The position numbers and the translations under genes were made by a program. 64,000 bases of DNA from Metallyticus violacea (Eukaryota; Arthropoda; Insecta; Mantodea; Metallyticidae), in NCBI GenBank assembly GCA_030762175.1, contig CM060846.1, forward strand, positions 305,570,512 to 305,634,511. Direction: 5' to 3'. Positions 1 to 11,739 of this stretch are shown here, piece after piece. The notes beneath the pieces are model-generated. The model worked only from the letters and a program-made list of their open reading frames with translations. It was not told where the DNA came from and did no database searches. Position 1 is the first letter of the stretch. Each line of letters begins with the position of its first letter.

Positions 1-60
1 TCGAATGCCTACGCCAAAAAGTAAAGTTTCCTACAGACGTTGCTCCAAACCAATTATTTG

Positions 61-173
61 GTTTGTTTACGGACGCTCTTTAACATCTTAGGTTATCAGC
101 GTCCCATTCAAACCAGGACATCAAACGGCCGATAAATTTTGCTCAGAGGCCTCGTCTTTCACGCTTGAGGTTC
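61..173 (-). mobile_element. SINE family A, 3' fragment
   Basis: This is the 3' body and tail of a tRNA-derived SINE seen eight more times in the window. It reads in reverse complement: tail next to position 61, then the conserved block with GACGCTCTTTAACATC, the CGGCCGATAAATTTTGCTCAGAGGCC segment in degenerate form, and the GCTTGAGGTTCC block. The tRNA-like head is missing, because the similarity stops near 173. Confidence 0.75.
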
Positions 174-804
174 CCTATAGATGGGCAACTGTAGTTTTAT
201 ACTACACTAATTGTTGACCACAAATATCAGATTTCCATAGCACTACTCGCCAGCTATTGTAACGTTTTAAGAAATTTTCGTTAATGAAAATCTGACTATA
301 GTTGTTTGGGCAGCTAAAGTAGCTGGAAAATACAAAAACGAACGTAATTATTAGCTACGTCATTGTATTTTAAATACTATTAACAAAACACGACGTTAAC
401 AAACTTAGTTATAAATAAAAATTAGCAAGTTTTATTTCATCCCCAAGTAGAATTAGTTTGAAATGTAGGTACATAAATCAGAAAGTATGTTCTCTCTTCA
501 GCATTTGGTGCGTCCACCTTATATGCTGGCTTTCTTCATCTTCTGGAAAATTGATTTCACAAATTTATCTGTAGCTTCAAATTCTTTTCCATTCAACATT
601 TAATATTTAAGTTTAATTGCATTTGTGAATGAATATGTTGAATATTTTCCTTCTAAAATATGCCACACATCCTCAATCGGAGTTGCGTTCATTTTGATTT
701 GTTAAAGCCTTGTGTCTAGGGGTGTATGCTTTGGGTCATTACCTTGGGCACTAGACAGACCCAAGCCTTCAAGGATTTACGAAGATGGGACTTCAATAGT
801 CTAT

Positions 805-1075
805 ATATCGTGAATGGCTTGATCAACATTTTCAGGATATTGGTTCGGTCTGCGTGAATGGCCAGCACAGAGTCCTGACATTACTCTATGCGACTTCTTC
901 CTGTGGGGTTGGGCAAAAGACGAAGTCTACAGCACCAAATTAAAAAGGGCACGAACTGGAGGAAAGGATAAAACAGTTCTCACCACCGTACCTCAGGAAT
1001 TCTGCTGAAGTCAGTAGAGACTGTCCCCAACAGCTTACAGAAATTGCGGATAATGCTGGTGCATATATAAATTTT
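805..1075 (+). pseudogene. Mariner/IS630-type DDE transposase remnant, C-terminal part
   Basis: A short stretch near 855-930 reads WPAQSPDITLCDFFLWGWAK followed by DEVY. This is the hallmark of the third catalytic block (WPxxSPDLTPxDFFLWG) of a large insect family of mariner/IS630-like transposases. The D of SPD is kept. The reading frame then breaks with stops near 985-1015, and a weak C-terminal echo (NAGAYI) appears near 1050-1070. No N-terminal half, start codon or terminal repeats are visible. It is a decayed fragment, not a gene. The exact clade within Tc1/mariner is uncertain. Confidence 0.6.
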
Positions 1076-1079
1076 TAAT

Positions 1080-3790
1080 ATTGTACACAATTTCTGCCAA
1101 TTTATTCTCTACAACAAAACTTGTTTCACTACAAGAGACAAATTATTAAGGAACTTATTAACGATTTACAATAGGGAGTTATTTTCCGTGCAACGTATAT
1201 AATAATAAGCATGCCACGAAGTTTTATCATAAAAGACCATCTACCATATTTAGGAAAATACTGACTTAATGTAATACCCAGTACATTACTAATCTGTGCT
1301 CCAATTAACAGCTCATCTATACTGTACATGAGCAATTATTTATTATTATTATTAATATTATTATTGCTACAGTGAAGATCACGATATTTCTCTGCCACTG
1401 CCATCAAGTCTAACAGTCAGGTTAGACAAGTAGGAGTATGTTGATTATTGGTAATGATGTGGCTTTCCCCGGCAATCCTAATAATTATTAAAACTATAAT
1501 TATATAAAAAACAGCACAAATATTCTTTGGATAACCTCCATTCACCTTACTATCACTATCATAAATTCCTGTAAAGTCCGGAACATACATTACACGGCTC
1601 TATCGTAAACGTATAATACTATACAACTGGCAATGTTCAAAATTTAAGTACAAAATAATAAATTACCAAACCATTTGTAACAGCACATCGTCAAGGTGAT
1701 GACATAATGGAAAATGCCCAGAGAAATTGTGAGGTCTTGTATCTCGGTTGTATATGTTGAAGTTCCTTGCTATAAGGCCGCAGGGTCTGGCATTTTATTC
1801 GTACTGTAACTTCGAATTAGTGTTTTTTTAATTTAATTTCCACGAAAATCACACACCCGATTTTTTTCCCCTAAGAAAACTATAAAGTTACTATCTTCTA
1901 ATGCACGAAAAAGTCAATCACATTATAAATGCGTGACAGTGGTTTGTTAATAAGGTTGAAATACTTGCAGATTGACGCGTCTATGCAATTTAATCCTCAA
2001 AACCCTAATATTGACAAGGCACATATATCTTATCCACGTACAAGGAATTGGCTAATTCTCTGAACCAATCAATGCAGAATCTGCATAGATTAACACGAAA
2101 TTCTATATTCATGAGAAATATAAAATATACAAACAGTTTTCCTATATTTGCACATAATGCACAGTGAAATTTTCATTATTTTCGAACACCTCGTCAGTAC
2201 GGCGAATATCAAAACCGAAGGCATTAGCAGTTACGTGCCTCTGTATTCAATTTCATTTGTATCGCGAAGGGGAGAGCTTCTTCGGCGAGTTGCAGGCAGA
2301 GCAATTAACCTAATGAAAGTCTATTGTACAAGATCCAACACGAAGACTACATCATCCAGCAGATTGTGTGTGCACCAGAAGCATCTACTACAATCTGTCC
2401 GCACCGCTGCCCATGAACCATGGATGCCCCATTCTGTTCGCTTGATTAAACAAAGTGGCACACCACCGAGAATAGCAAACATATTCTTGCCACAGTAAAA
2501 TCATTTCGGACAGAGCTAAAATACTCTGAGTCACGGATAATTTGTCTCCATCTGTTTCAGGTTGCTGTTCTCCCCCCCCCCCTAAATATTTAAATATACG
2601 AAACAGATACTAAGTAATTTGCAGTTCAAACAAAATCACTAATTACATGTTCAACCATGAAAAATATTTACGTTTAAGAAACGCAAAAAGCGTAAACAAA
2701 AACCAGCATTGATGACACAAATATGGTGTTAAATAATCTACGCTGAGTGTAATATTAATTTAGTAGGTTTGTAAGGTTGTACTTAATTACATATTAATGC
2801 TTTTAATGTTGTATAAACATACTTTTTATTCCCATTACGTCACACTTGTATTCAAGGCAAAGAAAGGTTTCGCTGTTTCGTAGTCCAAGGATTATTCTGG
2901 GTCTTCCTAGCTCTCGCTTGGGGCATTAAAAGCGTAATTGCAGCTCACGTCCTCTTTCGTATACAAGAGCTTAAACGTTACCACAAAGTATAGCAATTTC
3001 ACTATTTTTGGAGTCTAAATTGAGCTGAGTAAATGGAAACTGAAAACGGTTTTGGAGGGGGGGAAACCTTAAAAAATAACGCTGAATGCTCGGAGATGTT
3101 CAATATTATATGAGAGAGAAAAAATTAATAGCGTAATAAACAGGCAGCTTCTTAGTTATCTTGATCATCTTCAGAGTCTAGAGAAACTGCATAAAGACGA
3201 TACCAACATTGGAGTTATCCGGCATTCACCTTTACTATTTAAGAGAAACTTACAAATACAAAATTACAGGCACTCAAATTATACCAAAAGAAAAGGAAAT
3301 CCTGAACAACGGCTATGAGAGGAATATTTCTTTAATGTGAACAGGCGAATACCAGGCACCTTTATGCGCTACGGACATCTTTAGAATTTCATCTACTGTT
3401 CCAAGGCATTTTTGTAGTTGGCAAATAATATTAAATATACTTTTGAATGAATATTTATATGTATAAAATTTATCAGACACTGCGTTGCAAAAGTTTGCTG
3501 ACTAGCAAAAATTATAACTTTGCAATTACCAAATAACTTTTCATTTAAAACAGTTGAAGCTTTGGAGAACTTTTAAAAAGTTCCATGTGATTAACCGTAA
3601 GGCATTTGTTTAGTATTAACAAATTAAATATTTAGACATATTAATTTTGTAACATATTTCTAAACATAATTATTATCCACCTGCATTAGTTTTGTACATA
3701 TGAAAAATATGCACAAGTTTCAAATCCAAAATTGCACTGTTAAACGGAAAGAGGCTATGTGCAAACTACTGCCAAAGCAAAACCAAATTT
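1080..3790. other. No recognisable gene
   Basis: AT-rich sequence with a short (ATT)n run near 1337-1365 and a C-run near 2571-2582. A 116-codon open frame at 2148-2498 matches nothing I recognise and has no splice or codon evidence, so it is not called as a gene. A segment near 1410-1450 weakly resembles 57165-57195 (GCTAGACAAG-GGAGT) and may be an old shared repeat. Confidence 0.4.
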
Positions 3791-3796
3791 GTCAAA

Positions 3797-3845
3797 CGCT
3801 GATGACCTGAGATGTTAAAGAGCGTCCGTAAATAAATAAAAAAAT
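3797..3845 (+). mobile_element. SINE family A, tail fragment
   Basis: Only the last ~48 bp of the SINE is present: GCTGATGACCTGAGATGTTA, then AAGAGCGTCCG and an (AAAT)n tail. It matches the 3' ends of the copies at 32758 and 35078. Confidence 0.75.
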
Positions 3846-4185
3846 TAATTTGTCAACAAGCGGAATGAAAACTTCACCATGTGAAATATTATAAAACAAA
3901 AGAAATAATTGCAAATGATCACCGGATTTCAAGTTTTAGGAATAGGGTTTACCTAGGATCCTGACGGAAGATATGAACCATTGAACTTAGTTACACTTAG
4001 CGCCTACAGATGGGTCAACCTATCGCTTCAAGTTCCACCTGAAGTGATGCTAAATTATGAATAAAAAGATATATAAAAATAATTAACAATGATATGATTG
4101 CCTAAGCTCTACAATGAGGACGTAGTTGCAATAAGGGGCTCATATCCCAAAATTCTGTTTAGAGATGATTGATGTTAAAAATTGA

Positions 4186-4454
4186 TTTCGTTTATATACG
4201 AACGCTCCTTAACATCTAAGATCATTAGCATTCCATTCAATTCAGGGCGTGAAACGGCCGATAAATTTTGCTCGGAGTCCTGTTCTTTCAAGTGCAGTTA
4301 AGTCTACGACACGGGACCCGCGGCTTTACTCCCTCGCCGAAGGAAGCGATACTTAGCATTTTTACACCCGAAATATCCATCGACCCTGGCCGGGATTGAA
4401 CCTGCGATCTTGGGCCCATAAGGCAAGTATGGTTACCACTAGACCACCAGGAAC
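4186..4454 (-). mobile_element. SINE family A, near full length
   Basis: Reverse-complement copy with tail at 4186 and tRNA-like head at 4454. On the minus strand the head begins GTTCCTGGTGGTCTAGTGG, followed by CATACTTGCC, a decayed B box (GGTTCAATCCC) and the GGATTT-like body with ACGGGACCC and GCAAAATTTATCGGCCGTTT. The sequence is diverged from the 32758 copy in several places but is co-linear. No clear target duplication was found. Confidence 0.85.
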
Positions 4455-5438
4455 GAATGTGTATTAAAAGTTGCCATAGCAGAGCACTAAAAACATAAAC
4501 CAATGAAAAAGAAGCTGTTGTATAAAAATAAACGTGTTTTTAATTAATATAACAATAATAAAAACAGTTTAATCGAAGCTGGATTAAAGCGTTTGGAATA
4601 TAACGAAAAAAAAAAAACATTGAATGTAATGGGTCTATTTTCCGGAGAATGTTTAAATATGAAAATTAATGTCTAATGTTAAAAAAAGGTTAGCATTTAT
4701 ATCTTTTCTTTAATAAAGTATTTATGATAAAATGCAATTTTTGAGGAGTAAAGCAAATTTCTACACAAAGTAAGTATGAATATTCCTAAACAACAAAAAT
4801 TATGAACTTGTAGAATAGTTATTGCGTTTTCCAAACAAAATATTCCATGTAACATTTTGTTACCCATTTTCAGCTTCTGTCCGGTTTGCTGTTCAAAATA
4901 CTCTCGAAAGACAATGCAGAGTCCCTTTATATTTTCAAAATATAGCCTGTTGGTCTTACCCAAAGAATAATCACTGGAGTACTGAGGAATGCCTTTGAGA
5001 TATATCAATGCTTGGTTCCAAATTGCATCTTCCCGTTTACTGGAGCGAAACTTCTATTCGTACAAGTTTCCCATTCAAGAATATTTGTTTTACTCTAATT
5101 CTCTTAGCAGAAATTTAGAACAAATTGATCACCTAGTTACGACATTACTCTATACATGTTCCCCCACTTTTCAATAGGTACTTCGAACTATGTTCTCTTT
5201 AAACTTCAGAACAAATTTCTTGTGCCTTGCTGTTTCTATCAACAACTCTGTAAATATGTATATTGGGGCTCAAAGAATTTAGAAAGAGAGAGAGGTTGGA
5301 AAAAGCTATAACATTTTCTTACCAACGCATTTTTGTTTTGCTGTCAATTTTTGTTCCCGACATAGAAAAGCTGTTAGTCCACTGTCATCTTGTTCACATT
5401 ATTCCTGTTAAGAGAAAATGTTCACACCCATGTTGTTG

Positions 5439-5500
<62 letters not shown>

Positions 5501-6985
5501 GTTGTTGGTGGTGGTGGTGGTGATAGTAGCAGCAGTATTTTTACGATTTTAACATTATGTTCATACTAAGGTACATAATTACGGAATGTTCTCTCGATTT
5601 CTTCCAATGCATTATTTTCCAAATATGTGTGTATTTGGTGCAGACCGAAGTCATAAACTAAATCCGTTTCTGCATTGCTGCTCTGGGCGTAGCAGAACAA
5701 GTTATATACATGTAAATCATTACGTAATCGTGCCTAACAAAACTATCATGTTAGATTAAAAACTATCACTGCTTAAATAAAAAAGAAAAATAATCGCGTT
5801 TGTTTCTGGGAACGCCTAGGCGTCACTCTCCTCTTTTATTACCGTTTTTGACTAAATTACACGGTTATGAAAGTTACGTGGGCGAAAATAGTTGGTTCTG
5901 CAACTCCTGGTGTAGAAAAGTTCTTAATTTATTCATACATAGGCAACCAATCGTTGCTTCTACTTCAGTTGCGATAACTTGCGTGCATAAGATTTTCGTC
6001 AAAAGTTGATGTACTTTAGGCTTGTTGTGTCAGTACTTATTTTTGTTTCGTTCCGATAGTCCCCTAAAAAGCAAAAAATGGAAAAGAAAACACACGCATA
6101 CTGATAACTGGCAACATATTAACGAGTATGACCTATGTTGGTAGCCACACATGTTCGTGTCTTGAATTAGTACTTGCAAATGTATTGTCAACGCGTCGAA
6201 AGTAAGAAAACGCACAAATTCATTTAAGTTGATTTAATGATGTCATCAGCTACGCTATTTGTAAGCCACGGATCTTTCCATCGAACTGTTTTAAAGTGGT
6301 CTGGTTTACGTATGATGGATTTTTGGCTTTACGAACGAATGGCTAGGTTAGGAAGCAAGTGAATGTTAGCTCCAGTTCTAAAAATAGGAAATCATAAATC
6401 TGAAATAGATTGTTTTCACATTTCCTTCATCATTCAGTTCTAAAAATTGAAAAGGGTAAATATGAAATACATTGCTCCCACATTTTCTTCATCACAAGTA
6501 GTGTCGTGATTGTGACGTTACAAGAAAATGGTGTGAAGTAATAAATACATTATGTAGTTTTATTGGCCAAAATTTGTTTTCCTTTCTTTTAGACCTAGTC
6601 ATTATTGCCAGTTGAGCTTTAGCAAAAGAGTGGCGTTTTATGCTTTGAGAAAAACTGTTCTAAAGAATAGTACATGGTTCTCAATTTTGATCTTCGAATA
6701 CATTGGCTTTGTTGTGGTAAGGGATGCTACAAAGAAACAGTAATTCATAGTTTTGTTACAATTCTCAGATTGCTGGCGTAGGGAATGAGCGATGGTGTTG
6801 ATTATAAACATTGCGAGATAAATGCTCCTATTATTTAATTATGTTATGGCTTATAAGAAAGTGGCATGGGAACATTATGGGCAGAAAGAAACAGAACGAG
6901 TTTAGACTTTTGAAATGAGACTAAAACTAGACTGGAGGACATTGAAAAACAGGAAATATGGTCCAGTCTTAAGTGGGAGGAAAAG
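4455..6985. other. Intergenic or intronic sequence, no supported gene
   Basis: Apart from the microsatellite at 5433-5522 I see nothing assignable. The open frames of 60-103 codons lack recognisable motifs, and the longest (4697-5008, minus) has no domain I can name. Confidence 0.4.
5433..5522 (+). repeat. (TTA)n microsatellite with (GTT)n and (GGT)n edges
   Basis: A compound trinucleotide run: GTT units, about twenty ATT units, then GTT and GGT units. It creates a spurious open frame encoding Tyr, Cys and Trp runs. Confidence 0.95.
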
Positions 6986-6987
6986 GT

Positions 6988-7290
6988 TCTTAAAAGTATA
7001 CAAAACATTAAAAAGTGACTGGAGGATAGAAAAATACATTCAAATTGTGATAAAATAGGAAAAGAAGAGATAGCATGGTTTAAATCTGGAGTGATAAGGC
7101 TCAAGAAAGGGATCTGTAAAAGAAACATGTCCAATATGTGGTGAACTGGATAATATTTGGCACTTGGAATGTCAACAGACCAAATTTTAGATTGGGAGTT
7201 TCTTTTCCCAAAGTCAGAAAGTTGCCCATGGATATGATATATCAGAATTTTAAATTTAAGACCAGATTCAAAAATAAGAATAGATAGGTT
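6988..7290 (+). pseudogene. Possible LINE 3'-end remnant with CxxC..HxxxC motif
   Basis: Reading plus-strand frames across 6988-7180 gives IAWFKSGVIRLKKG in one frame and then ETCPICGELDNIWHLECQQ in another. A CPIC-x-HLEC cluster after a basic RLKKG stretch resembles the zinc-knuckle-like C-terminus of some arthropod LINE ORF2 proteins. A frameshift separates the two pieces. Little else supports it, so this is a tentative call; a host zinc finger is an alternative. Confidence 0.35.
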
Positions 7291-7299
7291 ATTAATAAA

Positions 7300-9060
7300 T
7301 ATTATTATATAAGTGTTACTTTATGCCATATAATAGTAATATGACATCAGAAGTAGTCACAGAAACTTGCAAGCAAATCTTCCATCCAGACCATTAATGG
7401 AAAAATACCAATGAGCAAGATTACTCAATCCAGAGTTTGATTCATGTTACAAATCTGTTTAGCAACACAGCTGGATACAAGTATGCAAGAGAAGAAGCTC
7501 AACTCCAAAGTTTGGCAAGAAGTTATTTTATCTTTTGCAAACCTAATGGCCTACACTTTCTCATCCTTTCAGTTTAAGCATAAGCAACTGTTTGCTTACT
7601 AGGAAAAAAAAACCAGTTAAAAGTCAAAATTTATTATACTTGACAGTTTAATTAACCTTTTTTTAAAGATCAAGAGAATTTTTAGGGCCCTCTTCTAAGA
7701 TAACCTTGAACCTTCAGTAAAAATTTGCAGAAAAACTGGCTAATTATGGTGAACAATGTATATGACACCCATGGCAATAACTATGCACAAATGCATATGA
7801 ACCTTGGTATCAAATAAAAATACATTGTTTACTGCCATATAGAATATTTTGAGCTAAATTTGAAAAGTGATGATATAAGACAGCAGCTAGATTACAAGTT
7901 AAGAAAGTTCTGTAATGCACAAAATAATATTAGCCATCAGTCAGATTTCATTATACCAATACTAATCTCCACACCTGGACCTCGCTAACATTTGAATAAG
8001 AATTCACAAGAAGTATGGACAAAATCATATGTAGAAAATATTACATAATCTTTTGTGTAACAAGAAGAACAATACATTGGCTACTAGTAGTAATCATGTA
8101 AAACCACATCAGCCGTTTTTCATGAACTTATATTCATTTATGTTTTACTGGTCCTGCATGAAGATTTTTGGGGCACCTTTGTTTTTACATATGCTGAATA
8201 TTAAGATTATTGGTATGGTGGAGCGTTTCTCACCCCTTCTACCTTTAGCTTTTAATTAAAAAAATAAATAAAAATAAATTTTAAAATGATAATACTTAAG
8301 GAATTCATTTTGAGGGGAAAAAAAACAGAACTGTACCTTTTGATAATCTGTTTATTCGAAAATTAGGAACTCTTTTAAGTCATATGCTCTAATTTCTTGT
8401 GGCTATACAATTTGGTAAGCATATTGCATTATGGGAAATGAATTATCAAAAAGCTCATTTTCATTGAATTGCTTCAGTTTATGTATATTGAATATAAATA
8501 AACTTGAAATCCCTTGAATGCCAGCCACACCAATATTTGTATATATATGCAACATTGATAAATAGGAAAAACAACAAAAGTGTTGCAGTTATACCTAATA
8601 GTTTGCCAATGCTGTAGAATAAAAACAGAGTTGTCAGAACGCCATAAACTAACATGCTGCCTAGATATGCCAAAAAAAAACAAAAGATACAATACAGATA
8701 CACATTCCGTTTATCCCAATTTCATAAGATTTCACCAAAAAAAAATATATATATTTTGCTAATACAGAACAAAATTTTGGATATTTTAGTTGTATCACCC
8801 AACATGGGGAAACTTCACATATATTTCCAATTATGCAAAATGCTCATTACAGGGCAAAGAGAAATGGTTGTGCCATTAATTGAGGAATGGGCCTCTTAAT
8901 TTATTTTTCCTCCTCAACAAATGGCAATAGGACCACATACATTTCTTCCTAAATACATGAAACTACATAACTTGTATGAACCCTACCTTACACCCAAAAA
9001 GTTTAAATTCGTGCATGAAATGCCTAACTACAGAAAGAAACCATAGACTTTATAGAAGAC
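7300..9060. other. AT-rich, no supported gene
   Basis: Homopolymer-rich, AT-rich sequence. If the exon at 9474-9703 is real, this stretch would be part of its first intron, since that gene runs towards lower coordinates. No second exon could be recognised here. Confidence 0.4.
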
Positions 9061-9473
9061 TTTTACTGATCACTTCCGAACACCGACAAATAACTTAATA
9101 ATAGTTTAACGTTAAGGGGCGAAGAGTTGGTTTTTTTGTTTTTGTTTTTTTTAATTTGGTTATTTAATAGAAGCACAACTTTGTCAATCACTGGCGTACA
9201 ACCGTCAACGCACGTCAGCGCGATCATCATAACCTCACACAGAAACACCAGATTGCTATCGCATATTGCGATTTCCGACGTCAGGATGCAAATGTTTACG
9301 GAAAAGGACAGGACAGAAAGCTGACAACTTATCAGTTGCCAAAATGCTTCTAATGATAAAGTCGCCAATGGCCATTCTATATAAAAAAAAATCATGCACA
9401 CGGAGCTACAATATGGCTTGTAAATGTCAATAATACATTTTAAATAACACAGAAACTCAGTGTAAACACTTAC

Positions 9474-9703
9474 CAACCATCATGAAGCCTTTTCAGATCT
9501 GCAATCTCCATTTCGAACTTTAATTTGCTTACTTCGCAAAGTAACATATCACGTTCAGTAGTAACTGCATCCAGTTCATGTTTTAGTTCTTCAATCTCTT
9601 GACACTGTCTATGTATAATAGCAACATTATTTTCAAAAGATTTCTGCAATTGTTCTTCAGATTCGAAAACGAGGGACAATCCCGGCTTCGTCTTATCGCT
9701 CAT
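9474..9703 (-). CDS. First coding exon of an unidentified coiled-coil protein
   Basis: The minus strand opens with ATG at 9703 and codes for about 76 residues. From about residue 15 they form a charged heptad-like helix: the segment with HRQCQEIEELKHELDAVTTE and MLLCEVSKLKFEMEIADLKR is typical of a coiled coil. The frame ends just after GATGGTTG|GTAAGTG, a near-consensus splice donor with the intron starting at 9473, so the exon holds 230 coding bases and leaves a split codon. The sequence just upstream is richer in G and C than its surroundings, as expected for a promoter-proximal exon. Composition and codon use differ from the neighbouring transposon debris. I do not recognise the family: a centrosomal or cytoskeletal coiled-coil protein is possible, but that is inference. 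Later exons should lie at lower coordinates or outside the window. Confidence 0.6.
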
Positions 9704-9930
9704 GTTTAAAATTCACACTCCCTTCATTGTAGAACGTACCACAAGGCTTAATATGACATTTCAAAATAACCCTTACTTGACAGCTACCGCTTTATCAGCC
9801 CACTGCCCAGTGCCCAGGCCGTGGCCTTCGTTCAACCTTAGGTGTGTCAAGGCTATACACGTTTCTGCTGCATTAGAACCACGTTCTGTAACTGGCGCAA
9901 GATAGCAGCAGCAGCAGCAAAGTATATCAG
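9704..9930 (-). promoter_or_regulatory. Putative 5' UTR/promoter region of the coiled-coil gene
   Basis: This stretch upstream of the ATG at 9703 is visibly richer in G and C (for example CCCAGTGCCCAGGCCGTGGC near 9805) than its flanks and holds a short (AGC)n run at 9904-9918. No TATA box or initiator could be assigned with confidence. The call rests on position and composition only. Confidence 0.3.
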
Positions 9931-10029
9931 ACATGCCAGTGCTGCCAAATATATAATACCACCTTTCCCTATTAGTCTATATGTACACCAATTTTTTTAC
10001 TGCTTTAAATTAAACATAATTTAAACCGT

Positions 10030-10850
10030 CTAGATATAGCTGATGTAAAATATCTAACAGAATTTTTCGCACCAATTCTGACACATCATATAAGTGAACG
10101 AATAAACATCTTATTACCTTAATATTACATTACAAAATAAATATGAAAATCCCAATGCAGGGTTCGTTGCTATTATTTTCTATTTGCATTGATAGTACTT
10201 GGCGCTAAAATCAGGATGCTCTAAAGTGGCATGTGATGGTAAATTAAGATATTCCAGTAGAGTTATCACATGTATCCACACCTTAGTAAGGAATGTAAAG
10301 TCTGCCCACCCCAAGATGTACACCTATTTAAATTCAATTGAATTGTACAAAAGAGCTGCTTGCAGAATTAGCATTATGCAAATTAAACAACCAGTAATTG
10401 AATAATTACTAACGTTTAATTATTTATAATAAACCCAACATAACTGAAGTTGAAATGGACATCAGGTTATCATAACATAAACATAGAAAATAAATAATAA
10501 AATAATATCATTCAAATTGGAACCAACTTTCATATAAAATTCCCAAACACATTCCATATTTTTGTGCATATATGTACAAACCATTAGTTTATAAAGTAAA
10601 TATTAAAAATTCATAAAATATAATGAACATATTATATTAAATGTTTACTTTTGACTATACTATACTTTTGACTATAAAGTATAGCAAAATGAATAATTGG
10701 AAATTGTGAGCAAACTGTAGTCATAGTCTGCCTCTTCCCCAGATGCAGCAGATTCTTTGCTCTCCACAAAATGTCAAGCCAGTATAATAGACAATTTTGC
10801 TAGGGATGAATTGCAGAGATGAAAAATCAATAAGATATTGTATCAATATT
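10030..10850. other. AT-rich, no supported gene
   Basis: No open frame with recognisable motifs. A short direct duplication TGACTATACTATACTTTTGA / CTATAAAGTATAG lies near 10650-10680. Confidence 0.35.
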
Positions 10851-10857
10851 ATTCAAT

Positions 10858-11225
10858 TTGGAACCGAAACACAGTGAAACATGCAAATTTAATTGTAAGG
10901 ATTGTGAAAAGAGAAATATAGGCATTAGGTTGAAAGAACATTGGAGAAACATCCGCTACAAACAAATAGATAAATCAGCTGTGGCAGCACATTTGTGGAA
11001 TGAAAACCATGAAATAGAAAGGTATAAAGTTATTAAAAACTGTTCAACAACCAAAAGAACTAAATATATGGGAAAGGATTTATATAAAAACATGAGCATA
11101 ATCTTATGAATTTTGATCTCCCAGAAACAGACAACACTTTATTTAAGTTCATTACAAGACCACAAGAGTCCACCCATATTCCTACCTACCCAACTTCTAC
11201 AAATGATCCATTAGTCATGAACAGC
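10858..11225 (+). pseudogene. Penelope-like element, 3' part (GIY-YIG endonuclease), 5'-truncated
   Basis: The frame reads CKFNCKDCEKRNIG, then KEHWRNIRYKQIDKSAVAAH and LWNENHEIE. This is the order found after the GIY-YIG core of PLE endonucleases: Cys pair, YIG, KEH-RNI, SAVAxHxW, NHEI. Here GIY is replaced by ETC and YIG by NIG, so the nuclease is dead. A second frame continues to about 11225 with DLPETDNTLFKFITRP. No reverse transcriptase precedes it, so the copy is 5'-truncated, as is usual for target-primed retroelements. The hammerhead-like motif follows directly. Confidence 0.8.
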
Positions 11226-11264
11226 TGATGATGTGGAAAACATTTCCATGAAACATATGTCCTG
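11222..11264 (+). ncRNA. Hammerhead-ribozyme-like motif at a PLE 3' end
   Basis: Seen in order: CAG (11222-11224), CTGATGA core (11225-11231), a stem TGGAAA/TTTCCA (11234-11239 with 11243-11248, loop ACA), GAAA (11250-11253), then C-ATAT-G closing a tiny stem III, and GTC (11259-11261) followed by CTG (11262-11264), which pairs with the first CAG. This matches a minimal type I hammerhead with predicted cleavage after 11261. Hammerheads are an established feature of PLE terminal repeats. The bases between the CTGATGA core and the stem (TG against T) do not pair cleanly, so activity is uncertain. Confidence 0.5.
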
Positions 11265-11739
11265 AGTAAAATCTCATTTAAGTGAAACCAGAAAGAGTGT
11301 TCCAATATTCCGGCTCAAAAAGATATTGTATGTTGTTATGAAAACAATAAAGTGACATTGTTAATGTTACAGATCTGGATATTCAACATATCAAGAATAA
11401 AATGTTGATGGATCTTTGATAATACAAAGAATAAAATGTTAATAATATAATCATTTTCATAATGTAGCAAGTAAATTACAATAGTACAAAAGTAATATGG
11501 TTACCTATTGCATTCTAAGTTCTCAGATAGTTATGAAAATAACTTATGTATTTGTAAATTAATCGTAAAAATGTATAAATTTATTTCTGGTTAAACAAAT
11601 GTTTGATATATTTTTTGGCTACCAAACACCATAAAAATAAAATATTACTTAAAATTTAGAATAAATGTATAATTTCATATTAGAATTTTATAGCAACTTA
11701 AAATTAGAGCCAACAGGTTATTTAAAATGTTATAATATT

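Noticed and set aside
2148..2498. 116-codon plus-strand frame
   Set aside because: No recognisable motif, splice context or family; no support beyond its length.
5263..5523. 86-codon frame ending in runs of Cys, Tyr and Trp
   Set aside because: The runs come from the (TTA)n/(GGT)n microsatellite; nothing supports a gene.
9063..9476. 137-codon minus-strand frame next to the coiled-coil exon
   Set aside because: It runs through the splice donor into AT-rich intron-like sequence in another frame, with no domain.
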